Shown: piece after piece, positions 53,562 through 63,218 of the stretch | Layout: the number at the start of each line of letters is the position of its first letter | How positions within the stretch are numbered: position 1 is the first letter of the stretch | Source of the DNA: an uncultured Eggerthellaceae bacterium | GTDB taxonomy: Bacteria > Actinomycetota > Coriobacteriia > Coriobacteriales > Eggerthellaceae | Length of the DNA: 64,000 nt | Direction: 5' to 3' | NCBI GenBank assembly: GCA_910588945.1 | Contig: CAJUSF010000018.1 | Location: 1 to 64,000 of the forward strand | Made by a program: the position numbers and the translations under genes | Notes under the pieces: model-generated | What the model was told of the DNA's origin: nothing | The model's input: the letters and a program-made list of their open reading frames with translations, nothing else | Database searches by the model: none

Positions 53562-55633
53562 GATAGCTTGTCCGTCCACTCGATAGGTCCGCCGGGAGCA
53601 TAAGGCTGGATGCCGAGGCGATTCAGCTCGCTATCAGGCAGCTCTGCGTAATAGTGATCCGTGTCCTTGTAGCGCTTGAGCTTCGGGCGGATAGGGGAGA
53701 CCTTGTCCGGATGACTCGAGCGTGGAGTAAAGCGATCGCCTTCTGGGAAATCTTTCGGAGATGGTACCGATCCCGGTACCTGATGCAGTCTGTCGCCTCC
53801 AGCTTCGATGGACAAAACAGAGCCGAGAAGCCCGCGGGTGTACTCATGGATAGGATTGGTAAGGATGTCAATGACAGGGCCCTGCTCGACGACCTGTCCG
53901 GCATACATGACGGTGATCGAGTTGGCAACCTCTGCAACGAGGGCCAGATCGTGGCTGACAAACACCATGGCAAAGCCGAGTTCCTTCTGAAGTCGGTTTA
54001 AAAGATCGACAACCTGCTTTTGAACGGTAACGTCAAGAGCGGTGGTAGGTTCGTCTGCGATGATGACCTTCGGGTCACGAGTGAGCGCCATGGCGATCAG
54101 CACGCGTTGACGCTGGCCGCCGGAGAGTTCGTGTGGATATGAATCGAGGGTGCGCTTCGGATCCAATCCTACAAGCTCTAAGAGCTCCTCGGCGCTTCTC
54201 GTGCCACCACGCTTTGTCAGCTGCTTCATCTGCGATTTGATAAGCATGGACGGGTTCAATGATGACAGAGCATCCTGATAGATCATGGCGATCTCGCGTC
54301 CACGAAGCTGATTGAGCTGTTTCTCGTTCATTGTGAGAAGATTCTGACCGTTATAGATGATCTCTCCGGAGACCTGAGCCTTACGGTCGAGCAATCCCAT
54401 GATGGCTAGCGATGTGATCGATTTGCCGCAACCCGATTCGCCGACAAGACCCATTGTCTGACGTGGGCGAACAACGAAGCTTACATTGTCTACGACGTTC
54501 ACATCTCCATGGCGGGGGAATCGGATGCAGAGGTTTTTCACCTCTAGGATCGGAGGTACGTCCGTCTTTGCAGTGAAGCGGTCGTTTCGCTTTGCTTCCA
54601 TCTCGCGAAGCGCTGCGAGCCTTTTTTCGAGCATCTCTGCCTGAGCTGCATAGGCAAGCTTCGGATCGGCCACCATGCGGTCGGCCTCACGCGAAGAGTC
54701 GAGTTTGTCATCGCCTGCGGCGACAGGTGCTTTGGCAGGAGCTGCCATGGCATCTGTGATTCCCTCAGAGAAAATGTTCAGGCAAAGTACCGTGATCATG
54801 ATTGCGAGACCCGGGAACAGCGCCTGCCACCAGCGTCCTGCAAGCACGCCGTCACGCGCATCGGCAAGGATGTTGCCCCATGTCGGTGTAGGCTCGGGGA
54901 TGCCGGCCGAGATGAACGACAGGGAAGCCTCGAAAACAATGGCATCTGCTACAAGTACGATGGTGAATACCAAAACAGGCGCGATGCAGTTACGAATGAC
55001 GTGCTTTACCAAGATCCAATTAGCGCGCGCACCGGATACGATAACGGCTCGTACATAATCTTGATTGTATTCGCTCATCACGTTCGCGCGGACAATACGT
55101 GCGATCTGCGGAATATAGAGAAAGCCGATCGCGAAGATGAGCGAGGGGACCGAATTGCCGAACACGATAACGAAGGTTGCGGCAAGCGCGATGCCCGGGA
55201 AAGACATGATGATGTCAAGGATGCGCATGATGAGATTCGATAGCCATGAGCGCACGACAGCCGCAAACGCACCGATGATCGAGCCGATCACGAGAGCGAA
55301 AGCGGTGGCACCGAGGCCAATTACAAGCGAATAGCGCGCACCATACATCATGCGTGAGAGAACGTCTCTGCCCTTGTCATCCGTTCCGAATAGGAATTCA
55401 GAATCGGGTGCTTGGCGGGCGGTGAAGATCTCGTAGGGATTATGCGGTGCAAGGAAGTTAGCGAAGATAGCCACGAGCACGATAGCGATCAGAACGATGA
55501 GCGATATGCGTGCACCGATCGACATGTTCTTCCAGCGGCGAAAGCGCACTTTGCCTTCGAGCTTTTGCGTCGTCTTCTCGCGAAGGACTGGTTCTGTGAC
55601 CTTCTCCATAGGCGTTTTGTTGTTCTCTGTCAT
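53558..55633 (-). CDS. Fusion of DppC-type permease and DppD-type ATPase
   Basis: 691 aa. Residues ~35-300 are the second inner-membrane permease (LFGTDDKGRDVLSRMMYGAR, then six helices; the EAA loop is near YVRAVIVSGAR). A linker of about 60 charged residues leads into a complete ATPase (Walker A GESGCGKSI, IYQDALSSLNP, LSGGQRQRVLIAMAL, IIADEPTTALD, VSHDLALVAEV). The end carries the oligopeptide-ABC C-terminal domain (HEYTRGLLGS). Normally these are two genes; here no stop separates them. Start 55633 follows GGAGCGTG. Confidence 0.93.
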   Translation of the reverse strand: MTENNKTPMEKVTEPVLREKTTQKLEGKVRFRRWKNMSIGARISLIVLIAIVLVAIFANFLAPHNPYEIFTARQAPDSEFLFGTDDKGRDVLSRMMYGARYSLVIGLGATAFALVIGSIIGAFAAVVRSWLSNLIMRILDIIMSFPGIALAATFVIVFGNSVPSLIFAIGFLYIPQIARIVRANVMSEYNQDYVRAVIVSGARANWILVKHVIRNCIAPVLVFTIVLVADAIVFEASLSFISAGIPEPTPTWGNILADARDGVLAGRWWQALFPGLAIMITVLCLNIFSEGITDAMAAPAKAPVAAGDDKLDSSREADRMVADPKLAYAAQAEMLEKRLAALREMEAKRNDRFTAKTDVPPILEVKNLCIRFPRHGDVNVVDNVSFVVRPRQTMGLVGESGCGKSITSLAIMGLLDRKAQVSGEIIYNGQNLLTMNEKQLNQLRGREIAMIYQDALSSLNPSMLIKSQMKQLTKRGGTRSAEELLELVGLDPKRTLDSYPHELSGGQRQRVLIAMALTRDPKVIIADEPTTALDVTVQKQVVDLLNRLQKELGFAMVFVSHDLALVAEVANSITVMYAGQVVEQGPVIDILTNPIHEYTRGLLGSVLSIEAGGDRLHQVPGSVPSPKDFPEGDRFTPRSSHPDKVSPIRPKLKRYKDTDHYYAELPDSELNRLGIQPYAPGGPIEWTDKLS

Positions 55634-55637
55634 ATGT

Positions 55638-56585
55638 CTACACGCTCCTGATTCTCGGGTCAATGAGGATGTAGAGCATATCTACAATGATGTTGATCAA
55701 GATGAACGCCACAGCAACGGTCAGAACTACGCCTTGTACCAAGTACAAGAAGTTGGACTGGATTCCTGATACGATAGCCATTCCCATTCCCGGAAGATTG
55801 AAGATGACCTCGATGATGACTGCGCCTCCGATGAGGTATCCGATGCGCAGACCGAGGACGGTCACAGGGGTTATGAGAGCGTTTCGAAGCACGTTTCTCG
55901 CAACGACGACGCGCTTGGGAATGCCGAAGCCAAGTGCCGTGCGGACGTAGTCCTTGTCAAGTTCTTCTACCATCGAGGTGCGCACGACGCGCGTGAGCTG
56001 TCCTGCGACAGGAACTCCAAGCGATACCGCTGGCAGCAGCATCCTCATGAACCAGCCTGAGGGATCCGTAAAGAAATCAGGAAGCTTTCCAGATGCCGGA
56101 AGCACGCCTTGGAATGCAAGGATCAAAAGAACGGCCAACCAGAACGAAGGCGTGGCGATGCAGGCGATAGAGAAGATCCTGATGATCTGATCGGGCCAGC
56201 GATCGCGATAAAGAGCGGAGATGACGCCAAGTATAACAGCGACAACAACTCCGATGATGAGGCCCATGAATGTAAGTTGGAGCGTAACGGGCAATGCCTC
56301 CATCACACGCTCGGTAACAGACATGTTCGAGGCGCCATATGTTCCAAGGTCACCCTGAACGAGCCCTATCAAGAAGTTACCGTATTGAACGATGATCGGA
56401 TCGTTCAAACCGTTAGCTTCACGATAAGCCTCTGCTTGCGCCTCCGTTGCACTCTCGCCTAAAACAGAATAGGCGGGATCGATCGGGGAGAGCGACATGA
56501 TGAAGAAGACCAGTATGGTGACACCGAGGATCATGACTGGCAACCAAAGTATGCGGTTGCCGATCAATCGTAGAAGGTTATTCAC
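55638..56585 (-). CDS. DppB/OppB-type ABC permease
   Basis: 315 aa first permease of the importer: NRILWLPVMILGVTILVFFI start, DPAYSVLGESATEAQ, SMVEELDKDYVRTALGFGIP (EAA loop) and six helices. The start is GTG at 56585, because AAAGGAGG lies 5 nt upstream; the in-frame ATG at 56612 would put that site inside the gene. It ends 4 nt before the fused gene. Confidence 0.92.
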   Translation of the reverse strand: MNNLLRLIGNRILWLPVMILGVTILVFFIMSLSPIDPAYSVLGESATEAQAEAYREANGLNDPIIVQYGNFLIGLVQGDLGTYGASNMSVTERVMEALPVTLQLTFMGLIIGVVVAVILGVISALYRDRWPDQIIRIFSIACIATPSFWLAVLLILAFQGVLPASGKLPDFFTDPSGWFMRMLLPAVSLGVPVAGQLTRVVRTSMVEELDKDYVRTALGFGIPKRVVVARNVLRNALITPVTVLGLRIGYLIGGAVIIEVIFNLPGMGMAIVSGIQSNFLYLVQGVVLTVAVAFILINIIVDMLYILIDPRIRSV

Positions 56586-56747
56586 CGCGTCCTCCTTTCG
56601 ATAAGCATCCACTTTCCGTATACCTATGATTCGATTCTAACACCTCGACGCCAAATCTCTGACCTCAAGAAGGAATCATTTGAGATAACGCGTCTACATT
56701 TGATCAACAGATGATCGCCATCTAGAAAGGTTGTTATCGCAAAAATA

Positions 56748-56775
56748 AAGAGAACCCGCAAAGGCGGGTTCTCTT
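56748..56775 (-). terminator. Partial terminator between binding protein and permease genes
   Basis: Minus strand AAGAGAACCCGC-CTTT-GCGGGTTCTCTT followed by TATTTT. Such hairpins commonly lower permease expression relative to the binding protein. Confidence 0.88.
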
Positions 56776-56799
56776 GAAGATCTCAAAGTTGAACAAGTC

Positions 56800-58389
56800 T
56801 TACTTCTCGAGCGGAGTGGTTCCCAAGAAGATGAGGCCTGTGGTTGAGATAGGAGCGAAGTCCTCGAGTTCCTCGGAGATATAGGCGGTGCCGGTCTCAC
56901 GATGGAACAGAGGATAGATCGGAACGTTCTCTGCGATGATGTCGAAGCACTGGTTCCAGATCTCTTGCTGAGCGGAGGCGTCAGCCTCTTCGCGAGCCTG
57001 CTGGAGCAGATCCTGAAGCTGGGTCCACTCTGGGGTGCCCTTCCAGCAGCTGCGTCCCTGAGTCCAGACGTTGTCGCCATACCACCATGTCATGAGCAGG
57101 TCAGGATCGTTGCCGAAGCAAGACGGATCGCCTGGTGTGAGCATAACATCGTAAGGAAGGATGCTCTCAGACGGAGCGAGGTTTGCCCACGGAATCTGAG
57201 TCTCGTTGATGGTGACAGTGATGCCTGCAGCCTCGAGATCCTGCTGGATCTGTGCGGCGAGGGAAGAAACCCAATTGTTGTTGACCATGAGCTCGCAGGT
57301 GAGGTTTTCTTGATTAGCCTCAGCGAGAAGTGATTTGGCCTTCTCGGTGTCGTACTCATAGACAGTAGAAGCACGATGATAGTTCTCATATGCCTCAGGA
57401 AGGAAGCTTGTTGCAGCGGCGGCATGACCGGCCATCTGCGAATCGATCAGCTTCTGGGTGTCAACTGCATAGAAGAATGCCTGACGAACGCGAGGATCGT
57501 CGAAAGGAGCCTTCTTGGTGTTGAACATGAAGAACGGAAGAGCGAAGCCGGGGACATACTCAACAGTGGCACCGGAGTTCGCGATCTGCTCGGCGTTTGC
57601 ATCCGGTACGTTCTCGATCGCCATGACAGAACCGTCGGTGATGGCGGTGGTACGTGAGGTGGAGTCAAGAAGAATATTCCAGTCCATCTCTTCGCAAGTT
57701 GCCGGAAGGCTGCCGTTGTAGTACTCGTTGGGCTTGAAGGTGATGGTACCACCGTCATTGCCGTTGACCGAGTCATACTTCCACGGACCAGATCCGATAG
57801 GAGCAGTGTCAAGCTGATCTGGTGTAAGAGCTGCAGGGAACACCTTGACAACTGCAAGACGGCCTTTGAGAAGAGTCTCGAACGGGTACTTGAGGGTGAT
57901 GCTTACCGTCTTCTCGTCGACTGCAGTGACAGCCTCGATAAACGATAGGAATGCGCCGTATGTCTCGTTTGCCATGTTGGCCTCAAAGGAAGCAACAACA
58001 TCTGCTGCAGTAACATCGGTACCGTCAGAGAATTTCGCACCGTCGCGAAGGGTCACCTGATACTCGGTGTCAGAGATCTTCTCGGGATCATCTTCGGCCG
58101 CAAGAGCCTTGTATGTCTTGTAATTGTGAAGGTCGAGATCGTAGAGACCCTCGAAGACATGCAGCGTAGCCGCATACATGAGAGCGGAGCTGTTGCCGAC
58201 CGGGTTGACGGTGGTCGACTGATATGCAGGTGCTGCATAGATGGTAGTCGCAGGAGTTGCGCTCTGCGATGCCGCCGAGCTTGAAGATGAGCCCGAAGAG
58301 CTGCATCCTGCGAGTGCCATGGCTGCTACTGCGCCGGTTGCAGCAGTTGCTCCAAGAAAGCCACGACGTGTTAGCTTTGGTTGTTCCAT
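56800..58389 (-). CDS. Extracellular solute-binding lipoprotein (family 5)
   Basis: 529 aa substrate receptor of the importer. The N-terminus has a twin-arginine-like sequence (KLTRRGFLGATAATG) leading to the lipobox LAGC, so it is probably a Tat- or Sec-exported lipoprotein. A Ser-rich linker follows, then the family-5 fold: FEGLYDLDLHNYKTYKALAA, YQVTLRDGAKFSDGTDVTAA and a MFNTKKAPFDDPRVRQAFFY block. Family 5 binds peptides, nickel, haem or, in SatA, sialic acid. Start 58389 follows GGAGGG. First gene of the operon. Confidence 0.93.
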   Translation of the reverse strand: MEQPKLTRRGFLGATAATGAVAAMALAGCSSSGSSSSSAASQSATPATTIYAAPAYQSTTVNPVGNSSALMYAATLHVFEGLYDLDLHNYKTYKALAAEDDPEKISDTEYQVTLRDGAKFSDGTDVTAADVVASFEANMANETYGAFLSFIEAVTAVDEKTVSITLKYPFETLLKGRLAVVKVFPAALTPDQLDTAPIGSGPWKYDSVNGNDGGTITFKPNEYYNGSLPATCEEMDWNILLDSTSRTTAITDGSVMAIENVPDANAEQIANSGATVEYVPGFALPFFMFNTKKAPFDDPRVRQAFFYAVDTQKLIDSQMAGHAAAATSFLPEAYENYHRASTVYEYDTEKAKSLLAEANQENLTCELMVNNNWVSSLAAQIQQDLEAAGITVTINETQIPWANLAPSESILPYDVMLTPGDPSCFGNDPDLLMTWWYGDNVWTQGRSCWKGTPEWTQLQDLLQQAREEADASAQQEIWNQCFDIIAENVPIYPLFHRETGTAYISEELEDFAPISTTGLIFLGTTPLEK

Positions 58390-58802
58390 AGTTCCCTCCA
58401 ACTAAGGTTAAGGGGCGCCAGCCCCTACATGCGCCAATTATAGATTTGAACAGCGCACGCTAATAACTTCACATTATGATGGAAAACCATTTTTATAGAA
58501 ACCCTTTTTGTTCATATTGTTACCGAATTCTTGAAAAATCCCATAAGACATATTGCCGCTCGTTTTTGCATTCGAACCGCTTACCAGCAGAGCTTACAAG
58601 GACTCTCTCCGCTCACAGCTTCGCCGATATCCGTTTGATGAAAAGTGAAGCTTCGAGCATGCCCTCGATTAAGTACGGTTGATATCATTTTCATGTCGAT
58701 ATGGTGGTCGGTTCCAAAGTCTTCTTACTTATATATAGACTCTTGTTGCTTCAAAAGCCACGATTCGATCTTTTACACCTGAAATCTAACCAGGAGGAGC
58801 TC
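58390..58802. other. Divergent intergenic region, nifJ and binding-protein promoters
   Basis: 413 nt without a gene. AT-rich patches (TATATATAG near 58731, TTGAAAAA near 58532) are possible promoter parts for either direction, but no complete hexamer pair stood out. No RNA gene seen. Confidence 0.4.
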
Positions 58803-61800
58803 ATGTCACGAGAACTCAAGTCCATGGACGGCAATAACGCGGCGGCGTATGTCTCTTATGCTTTCACGGAGGTTGCCGGGATTTATCCGATCACGCCTTC
58901 GAGTCCTATGGCGGACTACGTCGATCAGTGGTCGGCGCAGGGCAAGAAGAATATCTTCGGGTCTACGGTGCGTGTTTGTGAGATGCAATCGGAGGCCGGA
59001 GCTGCAGGTGCAGTGCACGGCTCATTGGGGGTAGGTGCGCTCACCACGACATATACCGCATCGCAGGGTCTGCTTCTTATGATCCCTAATATGTACAAGA
59101 TCGCCGCCGAGCGCCTCCCATCGGTATTCCATGTGAGTGCCCGTACGGTGTCCTCCCACGCGCTCAACATCTTTGGTGACCACTCCGATGTCATGGCTTG
59201 TCGCCAGACCGGTTTTGCGATGCTTGCCGAGGGCAACGTGCAGGAGGTTATGGATCTTTCGGCTGTGGCTCATCTTGCGGCCATCAAGGGCGGCATGCCG
59301 TTCATTAACTTCTTCGATGGATTCCGCACGTCGCATGAGGTTCAAAAGATCGAGGTCTGGGACTATGCGGATCTCGAGGATATGTGCGATATGGATGCTG
59401 TGCGCGCATTCCGCGATCACTCGCTCAATCCCGAGCGCCCCTCCATGCGTGGCAGCCATGAGAACGGAGATATCTTCTTCCAGCACAGAGAGGCGTGCAA
59501 TACTGCATACGACGACCTTCCGGCTGTTGTTGAGGGCTGCATGGATCAGGTCAACGCCAAGCTCGGCACCGACTATAAGCTGTTCAACTACTATGGCGCG
59601 CCCGATGCCGATCGCGTGATCGTGGCCATGGGGTCGTTTTGTGATGTTTGCGAAGAGGTCATCGATTATCTGAACGCTAATGGCGAGAAGGTCGGCCTTG
59701 TGAAGGTTCGCCTGTATCGTCCGTTCGCATCTCTTCGTTTCATTGAGGCGCTGCCGGCAAGCGTGAAAAAGATCGCTGTTATGGATCGCACCAAGGAGCC
59801 CGGCTCGATCGGTGAGCCGCTTTATATGGATGTAGTCACCGCGCTCGCCGAGCATGGCCGCACTGACATCAATGTTGTGGGCGGCCGCTACGGTCTGGGC
59901 TCGAAAGACACCCCGCCAGCATCGGCGTTTGCTATCTTCACGGAGCTTGCCAAGGCTGAACCTGTTCGCGAATTCACGATCGGCATCGTAGACGATGTTA
60001 CGGGTTTGTCGCTTCCCGAGGATTCAAACTGTCCGAGCGTTGCTGCCGCAGGAACCGTGGAGTGTAAGTTCTGGGGTCTTGGCGGAGACGGAACAGTAGG
60101 CGCGAACAAGAACTCCATCAAGATCATTGGTGATCACACCGATAAGTTTGTTCAGGCTTACTTCCAATATGACTCGAAGAAGACAGGCGGCGTTACCATA
60201 AGCCACCTGCGCTTCGGCGACTCTCGCATCAGAAGCCCTTACTATGTGAATCAGGCGCATTTTGTTGCATGCCATACGCCTTCATACATCACGAAGGATT
60301 TCCCGATCGTAGGCGACATTAAGCCGGGCGGAACCTTCCTTGTGAACTGCCAGTGGGATGCTACCGAGCTTGCTCATCACATGAGCAAGCAGGCTAAGCA
60401 ATATCTGCTCGACAACAACATCAAGCTTTACACGATAAACGCTATCGATCTTGCCGCTGCGATCGGAATGGGCAAGCGCACGAACACCATCTTGCAGTCC
60501 GCCTTCTTCGCTCTTGCAGATATTCTTCCCGCCGAGGAGGCTATCCGATATATGAAGGATGCGGCCACCCGTTCGTATCTGAAGAAGGGCCAAGATGTGG
60601 TTGACATGAACCATAAGGCCATCGATGCCGGCGCTACAGCTGCCGTGCGCATTGATATTACGCCTGAGTGGGTTGCGATAGGCGAGGAGGCAGAGACTAC
60701 AGAGCTCTACGGTGATGCCGCGCTCGTTAAGCAGGTCAAGGCGATCATGGAGCCTGTGGCACGCATGGATGGCGATTCTCTTCCGGTGTCTGCGTTCATG
60801 GATCATGCGGACGGCCAGTTCGAGCAAGGTGCTGCTGCATTCGAGAAGCGCGGCGTTGCTGTGAACGTTCCGAAGTGGAAGAGCGAGACCTGCATACAGT
60901 GCAACCAATGCGCCTATGTATGCCCGCATGCCACTATCCGTCCGTTCTTGCTCGATCAACAAGAGGCGGCATCTGCGCCGGAGGGTATTGAGAAGGTCGC
61001 GGCGAAGGGCAAAGGTCTTGACGGTCTTGAGTACACGCTAGCCTTGTCTCCGCTTGATTGTATGGGATGCGGCGTTTGCGCCAGAACTTGCCCGACCGAT
61101 TCTCTTGTCATGGAGTCGATCGACGATATGCTCAATGAGCAGGTCGTATTCGATTGGTGCGTGCGCGACGTTTCCGACAAGCCGCAGGCACAGGATTCGT
61201 CTGTGAAGGGAAGTCAGTTCAATCAGCCTCTGCTCGAGTTCTCTGGTGCGTGCGCGGGCTGCGCGGAGACGACGTATGCCAAGCTCATCACGCAGGTGGT
61301 CGGCGACCGTATGTTCGTAGCCAACGCCACGGGTTGTTCTTCTATCTGGGGCGGCCCTGCGGCAAGTTCGCCTTACTGCGCGAACAAAGAAGGCCACGGT
61401 CCGGCATGGTGCAACTCCCTTTTTGAGGACAACGCTGAATTCGGTCTTGGAATGCTTCTTGGATACGAGGCTGTTCGCAAGAATCTCGTCGAGAAGACCC
61501 AAGAGCTTCTCGATGGTCCCGCGATCGCTGACGGGCTTCGCGATGCTGCTGAAGCATGGCTTGAAACGATGGATGATTTCGACGCATCAAAGGGATCTTC
61601 AAAGGCGTATATCGCTGAACTTGAAGCTGCGAGCGGCGGCGATTCTGCTACATCTGCTCTGGCCTCTGAGATCCTTGAGAAGCGCGAGTACCTCAATTCC
61701 AAGTCGTTCTGGGTGTTCGGCGGTGACGGCTGGGCCTATGATATCGGTTTTGGTGGTCTTGACCATGTGCTGGCATCTCGTGAGAACATCAATGTCTTCG

Positions 61801-62348
61801 TGTTCGACACGGAGGTTTATTCCAATACCGGCGGTCAAGCATCTAAGGCATCCAACATCGGTCAGGTCGCCCAGTTCGCTGCTGCCGGCAAGGATATCAA
61901 GAAGAAGAGCATCGCTGAGATTGCTATGACATACGGCTATGTCTATGTTGCTCAGGTTTCGATGGGGGCTAAGCAAGCGCAGACGCTTAAGGCCATCCAA
62001 GAGGCTGTTGCCTATAATGGACCGTCGCTCATCATCGGATATTCGCCTTGCGAGATGCACTCCATCAAGGGCGGCATGGTGCATTGTCAGGATGAGATGA
62101 AGTGGGCCGTTGATTGCGGATACTGGAATCTCTTCCGCTATAACCCGGCAGCTCCCGAAGGCAAGCGTTTCAGCATCGATTCGAAGGAGCCTAAGGAGGG
62201 CTATCGTGACTTCTTGATGAACGAGGCTCGCTATTCGAGGCTCACGCGTGAGTTCCCGGATCGTGCAGAGGAGCTTTTCGTCAAGAACGAGCAGGAAGCT
62301 ATGGCTCGTTGGGAGCATATACAGAAGCTGAAGGATCTATATGCATAA
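58803..62348 (+). CDS. nifJ: Pyruvate:ferredoxin (flavodoxin) oxidoreductase
   Basis: 1181 aa single-chain enzyme oxidising pyruvate to acetyl-CoA and CO2 with reduction of ferredoxin. The order is typical: pyrimidine domain (GIYPITPSSPMADYVDQW), central domains, then a two-cluster ferredoxin domain (CIQCNQCAYVCP near residue 697, CMGCGVCARTCP near 753). Next come CAGCAETTYAKL for the proximal cluster and the TPP/Mg site GDGWAYDIGFGGLDH ... DTEVYSNTGGQ. ATG 58803 is chosen after AGGAGGAG. Central enzyme of an anaerobe and oxygen-labile. Confidence 0.97.
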   Translation: MSRELKSMDGNNAAAYVSYAFTEVAGIYPITPSSPMADYVDQWSAQGKKNIFGSTVRVCEMQSEAGAAGAVHGSLGVGALTTTYTASQGLLLMIPNMYKIAAERLPSVFHVSARTVSSHALNIFGDHSDVMACRQTGFAMLAEGNVQEVMDLSAVAHLAAIKGGMPFINFFDGFRTSHEVQKIEVWDYADLEDMCDMDAVRAFRDHSLNPERPSMRGSHENGDIFFQHREACNTAYDDLPAVVEGCMDQVNAKLGTDYKLFNYYGAPDADRVIVAMGSFCDVCEEVIDYLNANGEKVGLVKVRLYRPFASLRFIEALPASVKKIAVMDRTKEPGSIGEPLYMDVVTALAEHGRTDINVVGGRYGLGSKDTPPASAFAIFTELAKAEPVREFTIGIVDDVTGLSLPEDSNCPSVAAAGTVECKFWGLGGDGTVGANKNSIKIIGDHTDKFVQAYFQYDSKKTGGVTISHLRFGDSRIRSPYYVNQAHFVACHTPSYITKDFPIVGDIKPGGTFLVNCQWDATELAHHMSKQAKQYLLDNNIKLYTINAIDLAAAIGMGKRTNTILQSAFFALADILPAEEAIRYMKDAATRSYLKKGQDVVDMNHKAIDAGATAAVRIDITPEWVAIGEEAETTELYGDAALVKQVKAIMEPVARMDGDSLPVSAFMDHADGQFEQGAAAFEKRGVAVNVPKWKSETCIQCNQCAYVCPHATIRPFLLDQQEAASAPEGIEKVAAKGKGLDGLEYTLALSPLDCMGCGVCARTCPTDSLVMESIDDMLNEQVVFDWCVRDVSDKPQAQDSSVKGSQFNQPLLEFSGACAGCAETTYAKLITQVVGDRMFVANATGCSSIWGGPAASSPYCANKEGHGPAWCNSLFEDNAEFGLGMLLGYEAVRKNLVEKTQELLDGPAIADGLRDAAEAWLETMDDFDASKGSSKAYIAELEAASGGDSATSALASEILEKREYLNSKSFWVFGGDGWAYDIGFGGLDHVLASRENINVFVFDTEVYSNTGGQASKASNIGQVAQFAAAGKDIKKKSIAEIAMTYGYVYVAQVSMGAKQAQTLKAIQEAVAYNGPSLIIGYSPCEMHSIKGGMVHCQDEMKWAVDCGYWNLFRYNPAAPEGKRFSIDSKEPKEGYRDFLMNEARYSRLTREFPDRAEELFVKNEQEAMARWEHIQKLKDLYA

Positions 62349-62371
62349 TCTATATACCCGCTAAAGGGTAT

Positions 62372-62491
62372 AGGTACATGACGCTGCGGCTCCGACAGGT
62401 ACCTGTTTTTGCCTCTTGTCTTTAGGCACCGCGTGGCACGAAGGCCACTCGACTCAAAGGTAGGGCGAATGCAGGTGCCGGTCGGAGTTTT
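62372..62491 (+). ncRNA. Candidate structured RNA with alternative terminators
   Basis: CTCCGACAGGTACCTG (62390-62405) pairs with CAGGTGCCGGTCGGAG (62472-62487) at 14 of 16 positions, followed by TTTT. The enclosed region has TGCCT...AGGCA and GTGGC-ACGAAG-GCCAC hairpins, making a three-way-junction shape. Part of the 5' arm can instead pair upstream (AGGTAC 62372-62377 with GTACCT) ahead of GTTTTT. It may be simply nifJ's terminator region, or a regulatory RNA; no known family matched. Confidence 0.4.
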
Positions 62492-62604
62492 GCTATCTAT
62501 ATGGCGCTCGTAGTTTGAATTTTGGATCAAGAACATCAATGGATGGTTAACTGTCTTAAAGATCGAGCCTGTCGAATTCCTCAATAAACAAACAAATGTT
62601 CTGG

Positions 62605-62610
62605 TATAAT
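62605..62610 (+). promoter_or_regulatory. -10 box of ruvCAB
   Basis: TATAAT 8 nt before the ATG at 62619, so the ruvC leader is at most a few bases. Confidence 0.5.
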
Positions 62611-62618
62611 ATGGTGAA

Positions 62619-63218
62619 ATGAGAAGGGTAGTTTCTGTGGATGACTCATCGCACATCATATTGGGAATAGATCCCGGTCTGGCTAATACGGGCTGGGGGG
62701 TTATCCGTGCGTCTTCGAAGAGTGTGTCATGCATCGCATATGGATGTGTATCCACGCCATCGCATCATGAGCTCTCGCGCAGGCTTTTCAAGATCTACGA
62801 TCAGATCCGCGCTGTTGTTAGGAAATACGAACCTAAAAGCGTAGGCATCGAAACGGTGTGGTTCGGTGACAACACATCATCAGCTTTTGCGACAGGCCAA
62901 GCCAGAGGTGCGGCGCTTGTCGCTTGTGCCGAGCACTCGCTTTCTGTCGGCGAATTTACACCAGCGCAGATAAAGCTCTCCATAACAGGAACGGGTTCGG
63001 CTGAAAAACAACAAATGCAGTATATGGTGAAGCAGCATCTCGGTCTTGCCGATATACCTAAACCCGATCACGCTGCGGATGCCCTAGCGGCTGCCATCTG
63101 CTATACATCCTGTGCTATCCCGGGTTCTTCCTCATCGCGTTTGGAAGCCATGATCGAAAAGGCTATTGAACGCGATGAGAGGCAAAGGAACTTAGTGAAG
63201 TTGGAGGCTGGCAAATGA
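62619..63218 (+). CDS. ruvC: Holliday junction endonuclease RuvC
   Basis: 199 aa resolvase. ILGIDPGLANTGWGVI contains the first catalytic Asp, VGIETVWFGDNTSSAF the Glu, and KPDHAADALAAAICY the final Asp pair. The start is either ATG 62619 (near-leaderless) or GTG 62637, which has AGAAGGG upstream. The tail of about 30 residues beyond the catalytic core is longer than in E. coli. It overlaps ruvA by 4 nt. Confidence 0.94.
   Translation: MRRVVSVDDSSHIILGIDPGLANTGWGVIRASSKSVSCIAYGCVSTPSHHELSRRLFKIYDQIRAVVRKYEPKSVGIETVWFGDNTSSAFATGQARGAALVACAEHSLSVGEFTPAQIKLSITGTGSAEKQQMQYMVKQHLGLADIPKPDHAADALAAAICYTSCAIPGSSSSRLEAMIEKAIERDERQRNLVKLEAGK

Noticed and set aside
62372..62491. SRP (4.5S) RNA or 6S RNA after nifJ
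   Set aside because: The GGUCAGG/GGAAG apical motif of SRP RNA and the large open bubble of 6S RNA are absent.
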